Shown piece by piece: positions 1-11,000 of a stretch of 64,000 nucleotides of DNA. The notes below the pieces were generated by a model that made no database searches, was not told the DNA's origin, and saw only the letters and a program-made list of their open reading frames with translations. Positions within the stretch are counted from its first letter, which is position 1. Each line of letters begins with the position of its first letter. This stretch comes from Cololabis saira (Eukaryota > Chordata > Actinopteri > Beloniformes > Belonidae). The position numbers were made by a program, and so were the translations under genes. The stretch covers positions 27,779,017-27,843,016 of the forward strand of contig NC_084587.1 of assembly GCF_033807715.1 (NCBI RefSeq). Direction: 5' to 3'.

Positions 1-609
1 CCAGAATGCTTTTCGTTGTCATTTGCGGACTGAATAAAAAAAAAAAACATGGCGGACATTTCTTAGTGAATAAATCAATATTTTGAGTTAGTTTCTGCAT
101 AAAAATGCGTTTTGATTACATTTCTAGCGACAAATATATATTTTACTTTCATAATATTCACTCAGTGAATGTACATAATCCCTTTTTTGTCCGTTGTTCG
201 CGAAGAATCGCGCCGGAGTAAAGGCTGTTAGGTTACGCCGTAGGCACCGTAACCTATGCCGTAGGCTACGGAAGCTACGCCGTAGGCTACGTAACCTACC
301 CCGTAGGCTCTGCGTCGATTTGCCTCGCCGACCGAGGGAAAACACAACATTTGCACACTCGTCTCAGATTGTGACCAAGGGAGCAAGCATTTTTTTGTGG
401 GAAATAGAGAGAAATAATCCTGTGACTCGTCAGATTTGTTTTGGATGTTTCTGATATAATAGTTTTCAGAAACCACAAAGCTGTTATCTGGGTAATTTAC
501 ACACTTTCAGATAAAGCTGAAGTGAAGATAGCGGAGCTGTTTTATGGTTCTGCGTTAAAAATGGCCGCAGAGCCTACGGCGTAGGTTACGCGGCGACGTG
601 CGCCGTACG

Positions 610-1932
610 CAGAGCCGGATTAAATACATGGACTACACTAGGCAGACTGTGATTTTCGGGCCCCCCTCCATCGATGTTATTTATGAAATCTTAAACTTAC
701 CAAAGTTACTAATAAAACTTAATTCACATTTTACATAGCAAAGTCATAGTCAAGTTTGTTCTTTGTATTCCAAAATAAGTCATGTGTTGTATATTAAACA
801 GTCTATCAGACTATTTTTAGATTTTTATTATTTATACGTTATTACAATGCTCTATTAAATGCTATTAAATTATCCTTATCTTATCGATTGTGAGCATTTT
901 GCAGAAAATCTTAATTAAATGTGTTGATTAAATTGAATAGTTAAATAAGAAGTCAAATCTACAAAGACCAATACAATTTGCAGTAAGACAAAGTGTGCTG
1001 TAGTATGTATGTCTGTATGTGTATATGTATGTATGTGTATGCGTATGCAGAGCCGTTTGAGAGATTTGCGAGGCCCTGTGTGAAATAGCCAGGGTGGCCC
1101 TCGCGCGTGAGCGTAGCGAGCGCGCGCGAGTTTTTCGGGTCGGATCTGGTGTCTCTATGCGCAATTTTAACTCTCCAATTAGCAAAATACTGGATACCTT
1201 CCCCTGCCTCATCATCATCTGGGCTTACCTCGACGCGGGGCCCCACGGCTGCTTGAGACCCGAGCGGATCGGTGATTTTTGTAACAAATTTATCAAACGT
1301 GCCTTTCAGAGAGGCATTAAACTCTTCCATTGTCTTTAGTTTTTTTCTTTTTTCATCCCCTGATGGAAATTTCCTGAATCTGTCTCGTTTTCTCGACATT
1401 GTGTGACAGTTTGTTCCACCTCCACCCGTCTGGATCAGAGCAGCTTGTGTCTGCGCTTGGTCTGATCATTGGATTGAACAACAGACACGCGTCATCATTG
1501 CACATATATTTATTGATATGCACAGACTAGTACACATTTAGGTCTGTAATGGAACGTGACTGTTGATATTTATAAAGAAAAAAAAAAAAAATAGGGGAAA
1601 AAAAAACGGCCCATAGCGCCAGGCCCCTTGGGGCGCCAGGCCCCTTGGGGCGCCAGGCCCCGTGCGGTCGCACGGTTCGCACATCCCTTGCGGCGGCCCT
1701 GTGCGTATGTATGCGTATATATATATGTATGTATACTAAATATAGTAATAATGCACATATATATATGCCTTAGGTTTTTACCGGCATGTTATCAACCATT
1801 AATATGTGTGCAGACAAAAAAAAAAAAAAAAAAAAAAAAACATTTTTTTTTTTTTTTTCCCCTCTGTCTGGGCCCCCCCCCTGTCGGGCCCTAGGCACGT
1901 GCCTACTCTGCCTCTCTGTTAATCCGGCTCTG
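610..1932. mobile_element. hAT-like DNA transposon with 8-bp TSD, inserted in copy A
   Basis: The element starts CAGAGCCGGATTAA and ends TTAATCCGGCTCTG, a 14-bp inverted repeat. It is flanked on both sides by the identical 8-mer GCCGTACG (602-609 and 1933-1940), as hAT insertions are. The target lies inside the ACGCCGTA-rich stretch of copy A. Inside are AT-rich sequence, a poly-A/poly-T tract near 1816-1860 and a second hAT element. No intact transposase is present. Confidence 0.85.
1048..1701 (-). mobile_element. Inner hAT-like element with transposase N-terminal remnant
   Basis: It is bounded by CAGAGCCG and CGGCCCTG (inverted ends with one mismatch) and flanked by the 8-bp duplication TGCGTATG (1040-1047 and 1702-1709). 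It is inserted within the larger hAT element. On the minus strand a reading frame beginning at 1399 has a Lys/Arg-rich start (MSRKRDRFRKFPSGDEKRKK). That resembles the N-terminus of ZMYM1-like hAT transposases; this likeness is from memory, not from a search. The frame decays after about 70 codons and no catalytic domain is present. Confidence 0.75.
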
Positions 1933-1940
1933 GCCGTACG

Positions 1941-1995
1941 CCGTACCCTACGCCGTACCCTACGCCGTACCCTACGCCGTACCCTACGCCGTAGG
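1941..1995. repeat. 12-bp minisatellite ACGCCGTACCCT, short array
   Basis: About four tandem copies of a 12-bp unit lie right after the hAT target duplication. It is the same unit as the longer array at 4062-4180. Arg-Thr-Leu reading frames across it are artefacts of the period. Confidence 0.85.
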
Positions 1996-3560
1996 CTCTG
2001 CGTCGATTTAACGCAGACCTATAAACTCCGGAGCCGGCAGGCAGAAATCTCTTAATTTTCGGAGAAAATTTCTTAGGCGTAGCTAACAACTGTTAGATTT
2101 CATCTATTAAACCAACATCTTCCTAAATGATTTATTTCAGCCAGCGTAATTCTCAACAGAACTGCAGGTTTCTCTCCCGGGACGACGGAGCAGCTTGACC
2201 CGGCGGACACGTCTGTTCTCGGGCTGTGAGCTGCTGCTGCTCCCCAGGGCTGGCGGCTCTTCTCATGTCCGAAAACGTCGAGTCAAATTTCTTAACAGGC
2301 GTGTTTTGGATAAACTGAGCCCAGGTTGGGGATCTTAACGGTTACTTTTACGCCTGAAAAAATATTAAAACTTAATAAAGTTCCATATTAACAGCGCTAC
2401 AGCTGAAATTAAAACAGCTTTTGGCTCTCAGCTTCCTGATCAGGGTAGGGATGAAAACGAGGGGGAGTAGGAGAAATGGGACAGGCACCTGGGCCAAGTG
2501 CCCTAGATTTCAAGTGCCCTAAAATCTCCCCCTTCTTTTTTAGGGGGTAGGGAAGAAAAGAAGGGCGAGTGAAGAAAACAAGGGCGAGTGAAGGAGAATT
2601 GGGATTGGGCCTTAGGCTTGCTCCCGGCTTTCTGCTGACAGTCGAACCCTGGCGGCTATCTGCGATGGAGCAACAGTTGGCCTAGATCGTATGCCGCCTG
2701 TTGAGGCCACCATCGCTTCCCTCATTGTGGCCCCTGATGAGGCTCTGAGACGGGATGCAAGGTGCCCCTGACCCCAGTGTCAGATCACGGATGACCTTCT
2801 CACACGGCCCTATATGCCTCCTATATGCCTTCCCCCCACCTCCCCTGATTCGTCCAGTAGTTCAGAGAGTCCTTCGGGAGGGTCACAGAATTCTGCTCGT
2901 GGCCCCCTTCTGGCCGGGCAGGACTGGTTCCCTCTGCTGCACAGCCTCCGCAGTGCACCATGGTGCCTCCCCGGTAGGAGAGATCTCCTATCCCAGCTAG
3001 GGGGTCGGATCTGGCATCCCAACCCCCAACGCCTCCAACTGTGTGTGTGTCTGCTGGAGTCCCCGAACCGCTATTGAGCAGTTGCGTGGACCCTGTTAGG
3101 CGTACCATCTTGAATGCCAGAGCACCATCCACTCGGCTACAGTATGCCAACAGGTGAAGTTGTTTTCCGACTGGTGTAGGGGTCGAAGTGAAGACCCGGT
3201 ACATTGTTCCGTGCCTACTGTCCTTGAGTTCCTGCAGTTCCTCCTGGACAAGGGCCGGTCTCGTTTTACACTGAGGGTGTATATGGCAGCTATATCGTGT
3301 CGACATGCAAGGGTCGACAATGGCACATTAGGGAGCCACAGTCTGGTGTCCCTCTTCCTGAAGGGGGCTCGGAGGTTGCTTCCTCCAAGAGCCCCGAGAC
3401 CCCCAGCATGGGATCTTCTTCTGGTGCTGGATGCTCTGGGCCGGCCTCCTTTTGAACCCTTGGTACAGGCGCAACTGAAGTGGGTGTCATGCAAGACCGC
3501 ATTCCTCCTGGCCATTTGCTCTGCAAAGCGTGTCAGTGAGCTGCACGCCCTGTCTGTTAG

Positions 3561-4819
3561 GCTGCGTCCCAATACTCCCCCTCGCCCTCGTTTTCTTCAC
3601 TAACCCTAACTTTTGCGCGTTCCCGTGAAGGTAGTGGTGTCCCAATTCCTCTTTTCACCTAGGGGGAGGGGGCATAACAAGGGCTAGGGGCTGAGAATAG
3701 CCCCTTCAAATCGAGGGATTTCAGATGCTGACTTGGCGAGCGAGGGGGTATGAAAATTTCCCAGAATGCTTTTGCCGTAGGCTCTGCGTCGATTTGACTC
3801 GCCGACCGAAGGCAAACAGGCAGACTCGTCTCAGAGAAATAGAGAGAAATAATCCTGTGACTCGTCAGATTTGTTTTGGATGTTTCTGATATAATAGTCT
3901 TCAGAAACCACAAAGTAATCCAGCTGTTATCTGGGTAATTTACACACTTTCAGATAAAGTTGCCGAAGATCACGCCAGAATAAAGGGATTTATGGTTCCG
4001 TGTTACACCAACGCAGAGCCTACGGCGTAAGGTCTGCGTCGATGTACGCGGCAACGCGCACCGTACGCCGTACCCTACGCCGTACCCTACGCCGTACCCT
4101 ACGCCGTACCCTACGCCGTACCCTACGCCGTACCCTACGCCGTACCCTACGCCGTACCCTACGCCGTACCCTACGCCGTAGGCTCTGCGTCGATTTAACG
4201 TGGACCCAAACTCCGGAGCCGGCAGACAGAAATCTCTAAATTTCGGAGCAAATTTCTTAACAGGGGTAGCTACAACTGTTAGATTTCATCTATTAAACCA
4301 ACATCTTCCTAAATGATTTATTTCAGCCAGCGTAATTCTCAACGGAGCTGCGTCTCGGGAGAGACTTTCTCTCCCGGGGCTGACGGAGCAGCTTGACCCG
4401 GCGGACACGTCTCTTCTCGGGCTGTGAGCTGAGGCTGCTCCCCGGGGGCGGCGGCTCTTCTCATCTCCGAAAACATCGGGTCAAATTTCTTAACAGCCGT
4501 TATTTGGATAAACTGAGCCCAGGTTGCGGATCTTAAGGTTACCTTTATCCCTGAAAAAATATTAAAACTTAATAAAGTGCCATATTAACAGCACTACAGC
4601 TGAAATTAAAACAGCTTTTGGCTCTCTGCTTCCTGATCAGGTTAGGGATGAAAACGAGGGGGAGTAGGAGAAATGGGACAGGCACCTGGGCCAAGTGCCC
4701 TAGATCTCAAGTGCCTTAAAATCTCCCCCTTCTTTTTTAGGGGTTAGGGAAGAAAAGAAGGGCGAGTGGAGAAAAGAAGGGCGAGTGAAGAAAAGTAGGG
4801 GGAGTATTGAGATTGGGCC
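3561..4819 (+). mobile_element. TTAG-flanked DNA element, copy B (complete)
   Basis: This insertion interrupts the DIRS recombinase frame. TTAG is duplicated at 3557-3560 and 4820-4823, and removing the element plus one TTAG restores an uninterrupted Val-Ser-Asp junction. The ends share the inverted motif CAATACTCCCCCT about 10 bp in from each terminus. It is 1259 bp long with no transposase. It contains a GC-rich core (4010-4200) with the 12-bp minisatellite. Copy A is its sister copy. Confidence 0.85.
4062..4180. repeat. 12-bp minisatellite ACGCCGTACCCT, about nine copies
   Basis: A near-perfect 12-bp tandem array inside copy B, flanked by CTGCGTCGAT motifs. The ACGCCGTA core also occurs in the small foldback elements at 9755 and 26425. 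Confidence 0.9.
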
Positions 4820-5506
4820 TTAGTGACTTGTGTCTGAGGTGGAACTCTGATGGCTTGGGGGTTACTCTGTGGCCGAACCCGGCTTTTCTCCCTAAGGTTC
4901 TGTCACGCTCTCACCTCAACCAGCCTACACGGCTTGCACGATTTGACCCTCCGCCAGGAGAGAGGAGGGCTGAGCTGGATCTGTTGTGCCCAGTATGGGC
5001 CTGAGCCCAGTACGGGCCTACGTTGCAGCTACCGCATGCATTCGGCAGTCGGAGCAGCTCTTCCTGTGCTATGGGGCCCCTAACAAGGGTTGTGCTCTCT
5101 CTGCAAAGCGTCTGTCCCACTGGGTTGTAGATGCCATCCGCCATGCGTATGGGGCAAGTAACCATCCCCTGCCGCCTGGTGTGAGGTGCCACTCCACCAG
5201 GAGCGTCTCCACGTCTTGGGCGGAGTTTCCCTGGAGGATATTTGTGCCGCTGCCTCATGGGCGTCGCCGGATACTTTCTCCAGGTTCTACAGGATGAATG
5301 TCGCCTGTCCCCACCCACTGGGTGTGGTCCTGTTGCCTGCAACTTCTCCAGGTCATCCAGGGGTCACAGGTGACGTTGTTGGTATACATACCGCCTCTGG
5401 CAGGCATTCGGGATTCATAGAACCATAATTACATTCATAACTTTCGTTTTATGCAGTCAATGGCTTTGACCTATATATTGTATGAAACTAATGGATGATG
5501 GGAGTG

Positions 5507-7895
5507 TATGGGCTCAAATTAAGAGTATTAAGTATTTTGTATCTGTAAATAAACTTTGTACTTGTAGAAATATTGTGTGCGTGTGCAAAAAATATTTGTA
5601 CTTGCAAAAAATATTTATACTTATAGAAATATTTTGTGCGTGTGAAAAAAATATTTGTACTTGCAAAAAATATTTATACTTGTAGAAATATTTTGTGCGT
5701 GTGCCAAAAATATTTGTACTTGCAAAAAATATTTGTACATACAAAGCCTTAAACTTTTTTACAAAAGCTACAAACTTTTTTTCAAAAGCTACAAACTTTT
5801 TTTACAACTACGAGTTATGGCATTGTTTTGACGTGCCAAAACTAAGACTCAATCAGCGATCTTTGGCACGGGTTTCAAAGCGTTTCTGGAGAGCCAATCA
5901 GCACATTGCATCGCCTACTGACGTCGCCGCCATATTGGATGTGGCAAGACTGGGCTGCAAACTAATACAAGTAAATGGACTTATTTTCATAAAGCACCTT
6001 TCTACAAAGAAATTTACATTTTACGTCTCATTTATTCATTCACACACGCACTAATATACTTGGGAAACAGTTAGGCAACAAATATAATATATTTAATTTT
6101 CTCAGACGGCAAAAATAAGAACTTTATTGATCCCACATAGGAGTAATTCATGTTATATCAGCTATAGAGAACAAGGTAGTGCCGAAAAACAATATATATC
6201 CCCCCTCACAAAAATAAGAAAAATAGAGAAACATATTCTCTCATTAACAAAGCATATTTTACATTTTTATACATTACATTACATTTTATTGTTATTGTTA
6301 TTTTATTGTCTGAAAAATTGTTCAAATATGTTATTTTGTTATTTGATTTTTTTTTAAATTTGTTTTATTGATGAAAAAATATGTCTCTATTTTTGTGAGG
6401 GGGGGATATATATTGTGTTTCGGCACTACCTTGTTCTCTATAGCTGATATAACATGAATTACTCCTATGTGGGATCAATAAAGTTCTTATTTTTGCCATC
6501 TGAGATATATTATATTTGGTGCCTAACTGTTTCCCAACAAGTATATTAGTGCGTGTGTGAATGAATAAATGAGATGTAAAACGTAAATTTCTTTGTGGAA
6601 AGGTCCTTTATTACGGAGCCCTGGAGGTGACATGGAAATTATTATTTTTAAGTCGTGCGCACAACTTTTTATCTCCGCTTTAATGTGAAAAGTCTTTGCA
6701 AGTCTAACTTTTTTAATACATTTTCACTTTTTCAAGAAACACTATCTACAGTAAACATTTGGTAGTTCGTCGAAGTAAATTCTCGAGGAACTCTTATCAC
6801 AGTTGATGTTTTAATATCATAATTTTTATTTTCGTGGCGGATTAGACAAATTAGTGCTTCGACCCGGTCATGTGATCATGCTGGACAAATCACGGTGACT
6901 CCCATTATCACTGTAGCAGGTCTCTTAGGTTTATAATTCAGATTAATTTTCGTTTACATATAACATTGTTTGTAGTCATTTTAGTGCAATTTAAAGCTTA
7001 TTTCTACAAATAAAATCAGCACTGTAGGCAGCGATCTTTGACCAGCGGCCACTCTGATTGGTCCAGCACGCTCACGTGACAATGTCGAAGCACTTTGTGT
7101 CAACTCCGCCTCTGGAAATAGTTCCACTTTTAAAACGTAGTTTGTGAAGCCAGTTTCCCGAGATCGGACTTTGACGACTAGATAAATGCTTGGCATCAAT
7201 AGCTGTATATGTTGAAGTGAGCGGATATGTCACTTCTGGGGGTTTCCTTTCGGCCTAATTATTCAATCCCAGTGTTCTGTTCTCACTGACCGCCTTCCTA
7301 ACTCACGCGAGATAAAAAGTCGTGCGCACGACTTTTTATCTCGTGCGCACGACTTACTGAAAAGTCTGTACTTTATGAAAATAAGTCCATTTACTTAGTT
7401 TGCAGCCCAGTCTCCCACATCCAATATGGCGGCGACGTCAGTAGGCGATGCAATGTGCTGATTGGCTCTCCAGAAACACTTTGAAATCCGTGCCAAAGCT
7501 GATTGGCTTTTAGTTTTGGCACGTCAAAACACTGCCATACCTCGTAGTTGTAAAAAAAGTTTGTAGCTTTTGAAAAAAAGTTTGTAGCTTTTGTAAAAAA
7601 AGTTTGTAGCTTTTGTAAAAAAAGTTTGTAGCTTTGTAAAAAGTTTGTAGCTTTGTAAAAAGTTTGTAGGTTTTGTAAAAAGTTTGTAGCTTTGTATCTA
7701 CAAGTACAAATATTTTTTGCAAGTACAAATATTTTTTGCTCACGCACAAAATATTTCTACAAGTACAAATATTTTTTTGCAAGTACAAATATTTTTTGCA
7801 AGTACAAATATTTTTTGCACACGCACAAAATATTTCTACAAGTACAAAGTTTATTTACAGATACAAAATACTTATGGCATTAATTTGAGCCCATA
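5507..7895. mobile_element. Large foldback transposon with minisatellite arms
   Basis: The ends TATGGGCTCAAATTAA (5507) and TTAATTTGAGCCCATA (7895) are inverted copies. The inverted arms continue inward for about 700 bp: 5507-6236 pairs with 6374-6611 plus 7371-7895, leaving a loop of about 140 bp. The outer arms are made of tandem variants around TTGTACTTGCAAAAAATATT and of TTTGTAGCTTTTGTAAAAAA. The right arm is interrupted at 6612-7370. No transposase is seen. It lies directly beyond the last recognisable perforin exon. Confidence 0.85.
6612..7370. mobile_element. Insertion in the right arm of the foldback element
   Basis: The right arm stops matching the left arm at 6611 and resumes at 7371. 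Both junctions carry CTTTAT, a possible 6-bp target duplication. The insert has no clear terminal repeats. It contains several TCGTGCGCACGA motifs and a perfect 36-bp palindrome at 7308-7343. The family is not recognised. Confidence 0.6.
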
Positions 7896-8053
7896 GTAAT
7901 GCACTTTATTCCTATTTGTTCTTGTTTTTTTTATTTTATTTTACTTTCACAGATTTTTCCACCTGTATATATTTGTTGTCTACACACTTTTATGCAGTGC
8001 CTTATCTGCCAGGCCAGGGTAATTTGTCATTCATGAAATAAAAATTGACTGAC

Positions 8054-11000
8054 CGTGCCCAGATTGTAATAAGCGTTCCACGTGGGGTCGTTTGAGTGAA
8101 TCATATGAGTCCTGCGATAGTGTGGACCGAACCAGAAATTAGCGTAGCTGTGAATTTGAGAGAACAAAGAAGCACATTCCGGTTAACATTTCTAACATAT
8201 CATTGTAGTATCTCATCCTCTCATCCTTCCTTAACACACCTTTCAGTTTTGCCAGTTAAATCTCCTTGAAGGTCCCAGGCTCGAACGATGGTCACTGCCA
8301 ATGTCCCCATCCTGGTACTAAGAGGACAACAGTTAGAAGCCAGGTTAGGGGTTCTCTCACACACTCGTTCTCCGGGTGAAGTCCTCCTAGCATTTTTCCC
8401 CAGGTAATCCTCAATGGCAGCCTTCATCCCTGCCTTCTGTGTGTCACTTGGCATGAGCTCATACAGTGGCCGAAGAGAGTATGAAACAATATCCGGGTGA
8501 TCCTTCAGGGTCCCCAGCCAATTTATGTAGCCCAGAGAGTCATTACGAGTCATTGAAAAGTCCCCCAACCAACCATTTCCTCCTGAGATCTCTGTGTAGT
8601 GTTGGCTGAGACCATAGATGTATTTGGTGGAGACATCCTGGTTCTGGAGAACCTTGTGGCAAGACTGTTGGACAGTGGAGATCCCTACCTTGCCCAGTCC
8701 AACGGAGAAACCCGTGGATAAACAGGAGTGGACCTGGATGACAAGAGAGGCAATGATATATAATATTCAATGTCCAAACAACGGTATTCAAAGGTTTGGA
8801 CATTAACTTTCAACATTTGAAAATAAAATAGAATATGAAGGTGGTGGATTTGTTGCAAAATGTAATCTTTAAATAGTTACTGAGAACAAGATCTCCAAGT
8901 TCATAATATTAAAATGAAATAAAATTAGTTTCAACATTATGACCAAGATAAGTGTGACTTTTCCATAATTTCAGGAAATAGCCTTGTGCAGATGTTTATG
9001 CAAATTATTTATTTTGGTAAAATCCATCCATTTTAGCATTTAGCATTTACTGACTTGCTTAGGGGTATGGCTTGATCGCACTTGTTATTTAACCACCCCC
9101 AACAAACAAACATAATTTAAGAAAGGCAGAGTGATGCAAGTCTCAAAATTAAATGACTGCTCTTAGTCAGTAATCAAGAGTAGGTGCACACATTTTATAT
9201 GTGCACAAAAAGCACGAAATATAAGCCTGATTTGGCAAAAGTGTAAAGTGGGTGTGGCTGCCCAAATGCCCCACTACCTCAGAAATACCAGCTGAAGGTC
9301 TGCTCACAGCTTTCAGACCTTAAAGGTATTGTGACATCATTTTTAACATGCTTTTAACACTATTAAAAGTCTCGGGCAACATCCCTCAAATGTGTCTAAA
9401 AGAGTGTAACAAGAAAAACTTCACTCTAGTAATCTTTTCCTGGCTTTTTATTACAGTGTTTTTTTGCGCCGTGAAAAATGCTTCCTTTCCCCCCTTTCCT
9501 GTCAATCATTGCTCCGCTCCTCCTCCAAACCTCCTCCTCCTCCAGCCATACGCTCACAACGGCGTCGGAGCGACAGGCGAAGCATGCACGGAAAAGCAGG
9601 AGGGCGAACCACAGCAAACAATCATAAAAATAAAGGCATGCAAGCAGCACTGTCCCCTTATCTTAAGTCCAGTCAGTGGCCGCGGGTCTTCTTAGCAGTT
9701 TTCCTCCGGTGATTAGAACAAAAGAGGCTCTAAACTGCTCCGTGTTAAGCATCATTTATGGTTCCGCGTTAAATCGACGCAGGCCCTACGCCGTAGGGTT
9801 CAGCGTATGGTGCGCGTCGCCGCGTAACCCTACGCCGTAGGCTCTGCGTCGGTGTAACGCGGAACCATAAATCAGCCTTTATGGTGCACTGGAGAGAAGA
9901 GGAGGCAGGGAGCTGGGTGGAGGGGGCGGTGATTTAGCGGATCGTTACGTAACGATCCGCCACCAAACCACATGCGCCGTTTTTGCATAGTTATGCAGAA
10001 AATCCCAGAAAGCACACAATACACTGAATGTTAAAAGTTTGTTGTTTTTTGGGTGTAATTGATGTCAAGACACCCAACAAAACACAAAAAATCAAGAAAA
10101 ATGTGTTTTTCATGTCACAATCCCTTTAACACCATGGATGTAAGCAAAACCTGATGAACAGTGTCTGTGTGTGTGAGGTATGTTTGCATGTACCTGATTG
10201 GAGGAGAGTCCGTTCAGTGATGACAAGCAGGTTCTAGAAGCTGTTACTCGCCTTAGACGCCCCCCAAGGTAAACCTAAAATGAAGTTTCATTAGGTTTCG
10301 ACAAACATTACTAAGAAAGATTTTAATTTGTTAATGAAAAAAAAAAATAGTATGAGGGATCTGCATATATGTTTCTACCTGTCGAATGTAGTGCGTGCCA
10401 TAGGTGTGTATGATCATGTCGTACTGAGAACTAGTGGAGGAGTTGTAGTGACTTGGCAGTCTGCTTAAGTCATTTGTGAACTCAGAGCTGAGGGGTGGTC
10501 TGGCAGAAACACGGTAACTAGACACAAAACAGACAAATTAATAATTATATTAATGGGGATTAGCTTTACAAACTTAATTTACAAACAAAAATATCTAGAC
10601 TATGTGGTCATGCAACAGTGTTCACAGCTTACCTATAATGGCTGCAAGTGACTGTATGTGCGCTAAAGGTGTAGCGATCCTCTTCGTTCCTTAGTGAGGC
10701 AAAGTTGTATGTGTTGGAGCGTGTTCCTCCCACCGCCAAATTAGCAGACACAAACTTATCCAAGTCAAGGCCAACCTGAAAACATATGGGAAAAATATGA
10801 ACTAATGTGTTCCTGGATGATTTATTTTCAGCTGATTGTACTGCATTGAGTGAGGAGTTGAACCTAAGTCAGAGCTGAGCAAAGTCAAATGTCCATACCA
10901 AAATAGCCATAGGTTTACCAACAATAGGCCATTTCCTTCTTTCAAGCAGAAAAACAGGCCCAAATCATGATGCTACCACCATCAATCATACCTTGAACAG

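Larger units (their letters stand above)
1..2611 (+). mobile_element. TTAG-flanked DNA element, copy A (left end outside window)
   Basis: This is the right-hand part of a non-autonomous DNA transposon. Positions 1-600 match 3760-4060 and positions 1990-2611 match 4185-4819 in copy B almost base for base. The right end carries GATTGGGCC followed by TTAG. It encodes no protein I recognise. It contains the hAT element at 610-1932 and a GC-rich ACGCCGTACCCT minisatellite. The four-base TTAN target is reminiscent of Kolobok or piggyBac (TTAA); the superfamily is inference. Confidence 0.7.
2612..5430 (+). pseudogene. DIRS-type retrotransposon: RNase H end and tyrosine recombinase, split and frameshifted
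   Basis: Segment 1 (2612-3560) shows a decayed end of the reverse transcriptase/RNase H frame (LLVAPFWPGR, then DLLSQLGGRIWHP near 2990). A recombinase follows at about 3120-3560, ending in SAKRVSELHALSV. Segment 2 (4820-5430) resumes exactly with SDLCLRW, then VTLWPNPAFLPKVLS, HSTR and FSRFYR. The first Arg (AKRVSEL), the H-x-x-R (HSTR) and the C-terminal Tyr (RFYR) of the tyrosine-recombinase family are all recognisable. Stops and frameshifts plus the 3561-4819 insertion make it non-functional. Similar recombinases occur in fish DIRS1-like elements; Ngaro is the alternative. Confidence 0.85.
9324..10125. mobile_element. TTAA-flanked DNA element in perforin intron 6
   Basis: TTAA is duplicated at 9320-9323 and 10126-10129. 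The inverted ends are AGGTATTGTGACATC and ATGTCACAATCCCT, with one mismatch in the first 13 bases. It is 802 bp long with no transposase. It contains the small foldback unit at 9755-9871 and a perfect 24-bp palindrome at 9937-9960. The TTAA target fits piggyBac or Kolobok. Confidence 0.8.

Noticed and set aside
2821..3572. Minus-strand open frames in the DIRS region
   Set aside because: They are shadows of the plus-strand recombinase and RNase H frames, which alone show family motifs.
4062..4180. CRISPR-like repeat array
   Set aside because: The unit is 12 bp with no spacers, inside a fish transposon.
4000..4239. Arg-Thr-Leu repeat protein
   Set aside because: It is the 12-bp minisatellite read in one frame.
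8221..8239. Stop codon just after the perforin exon 7 frame, suggesting a truncated protein
   Set aside because: A GTGTGT donor at 8239 precedes the stop and exon 8 (8147-8054) continues the C2 domain in phase, so the stop is intronic.
9348..9712. Short frames in perforin intron 6
   Set aside because: They lie wholly within the TTAA-flanked element, without family likeness.
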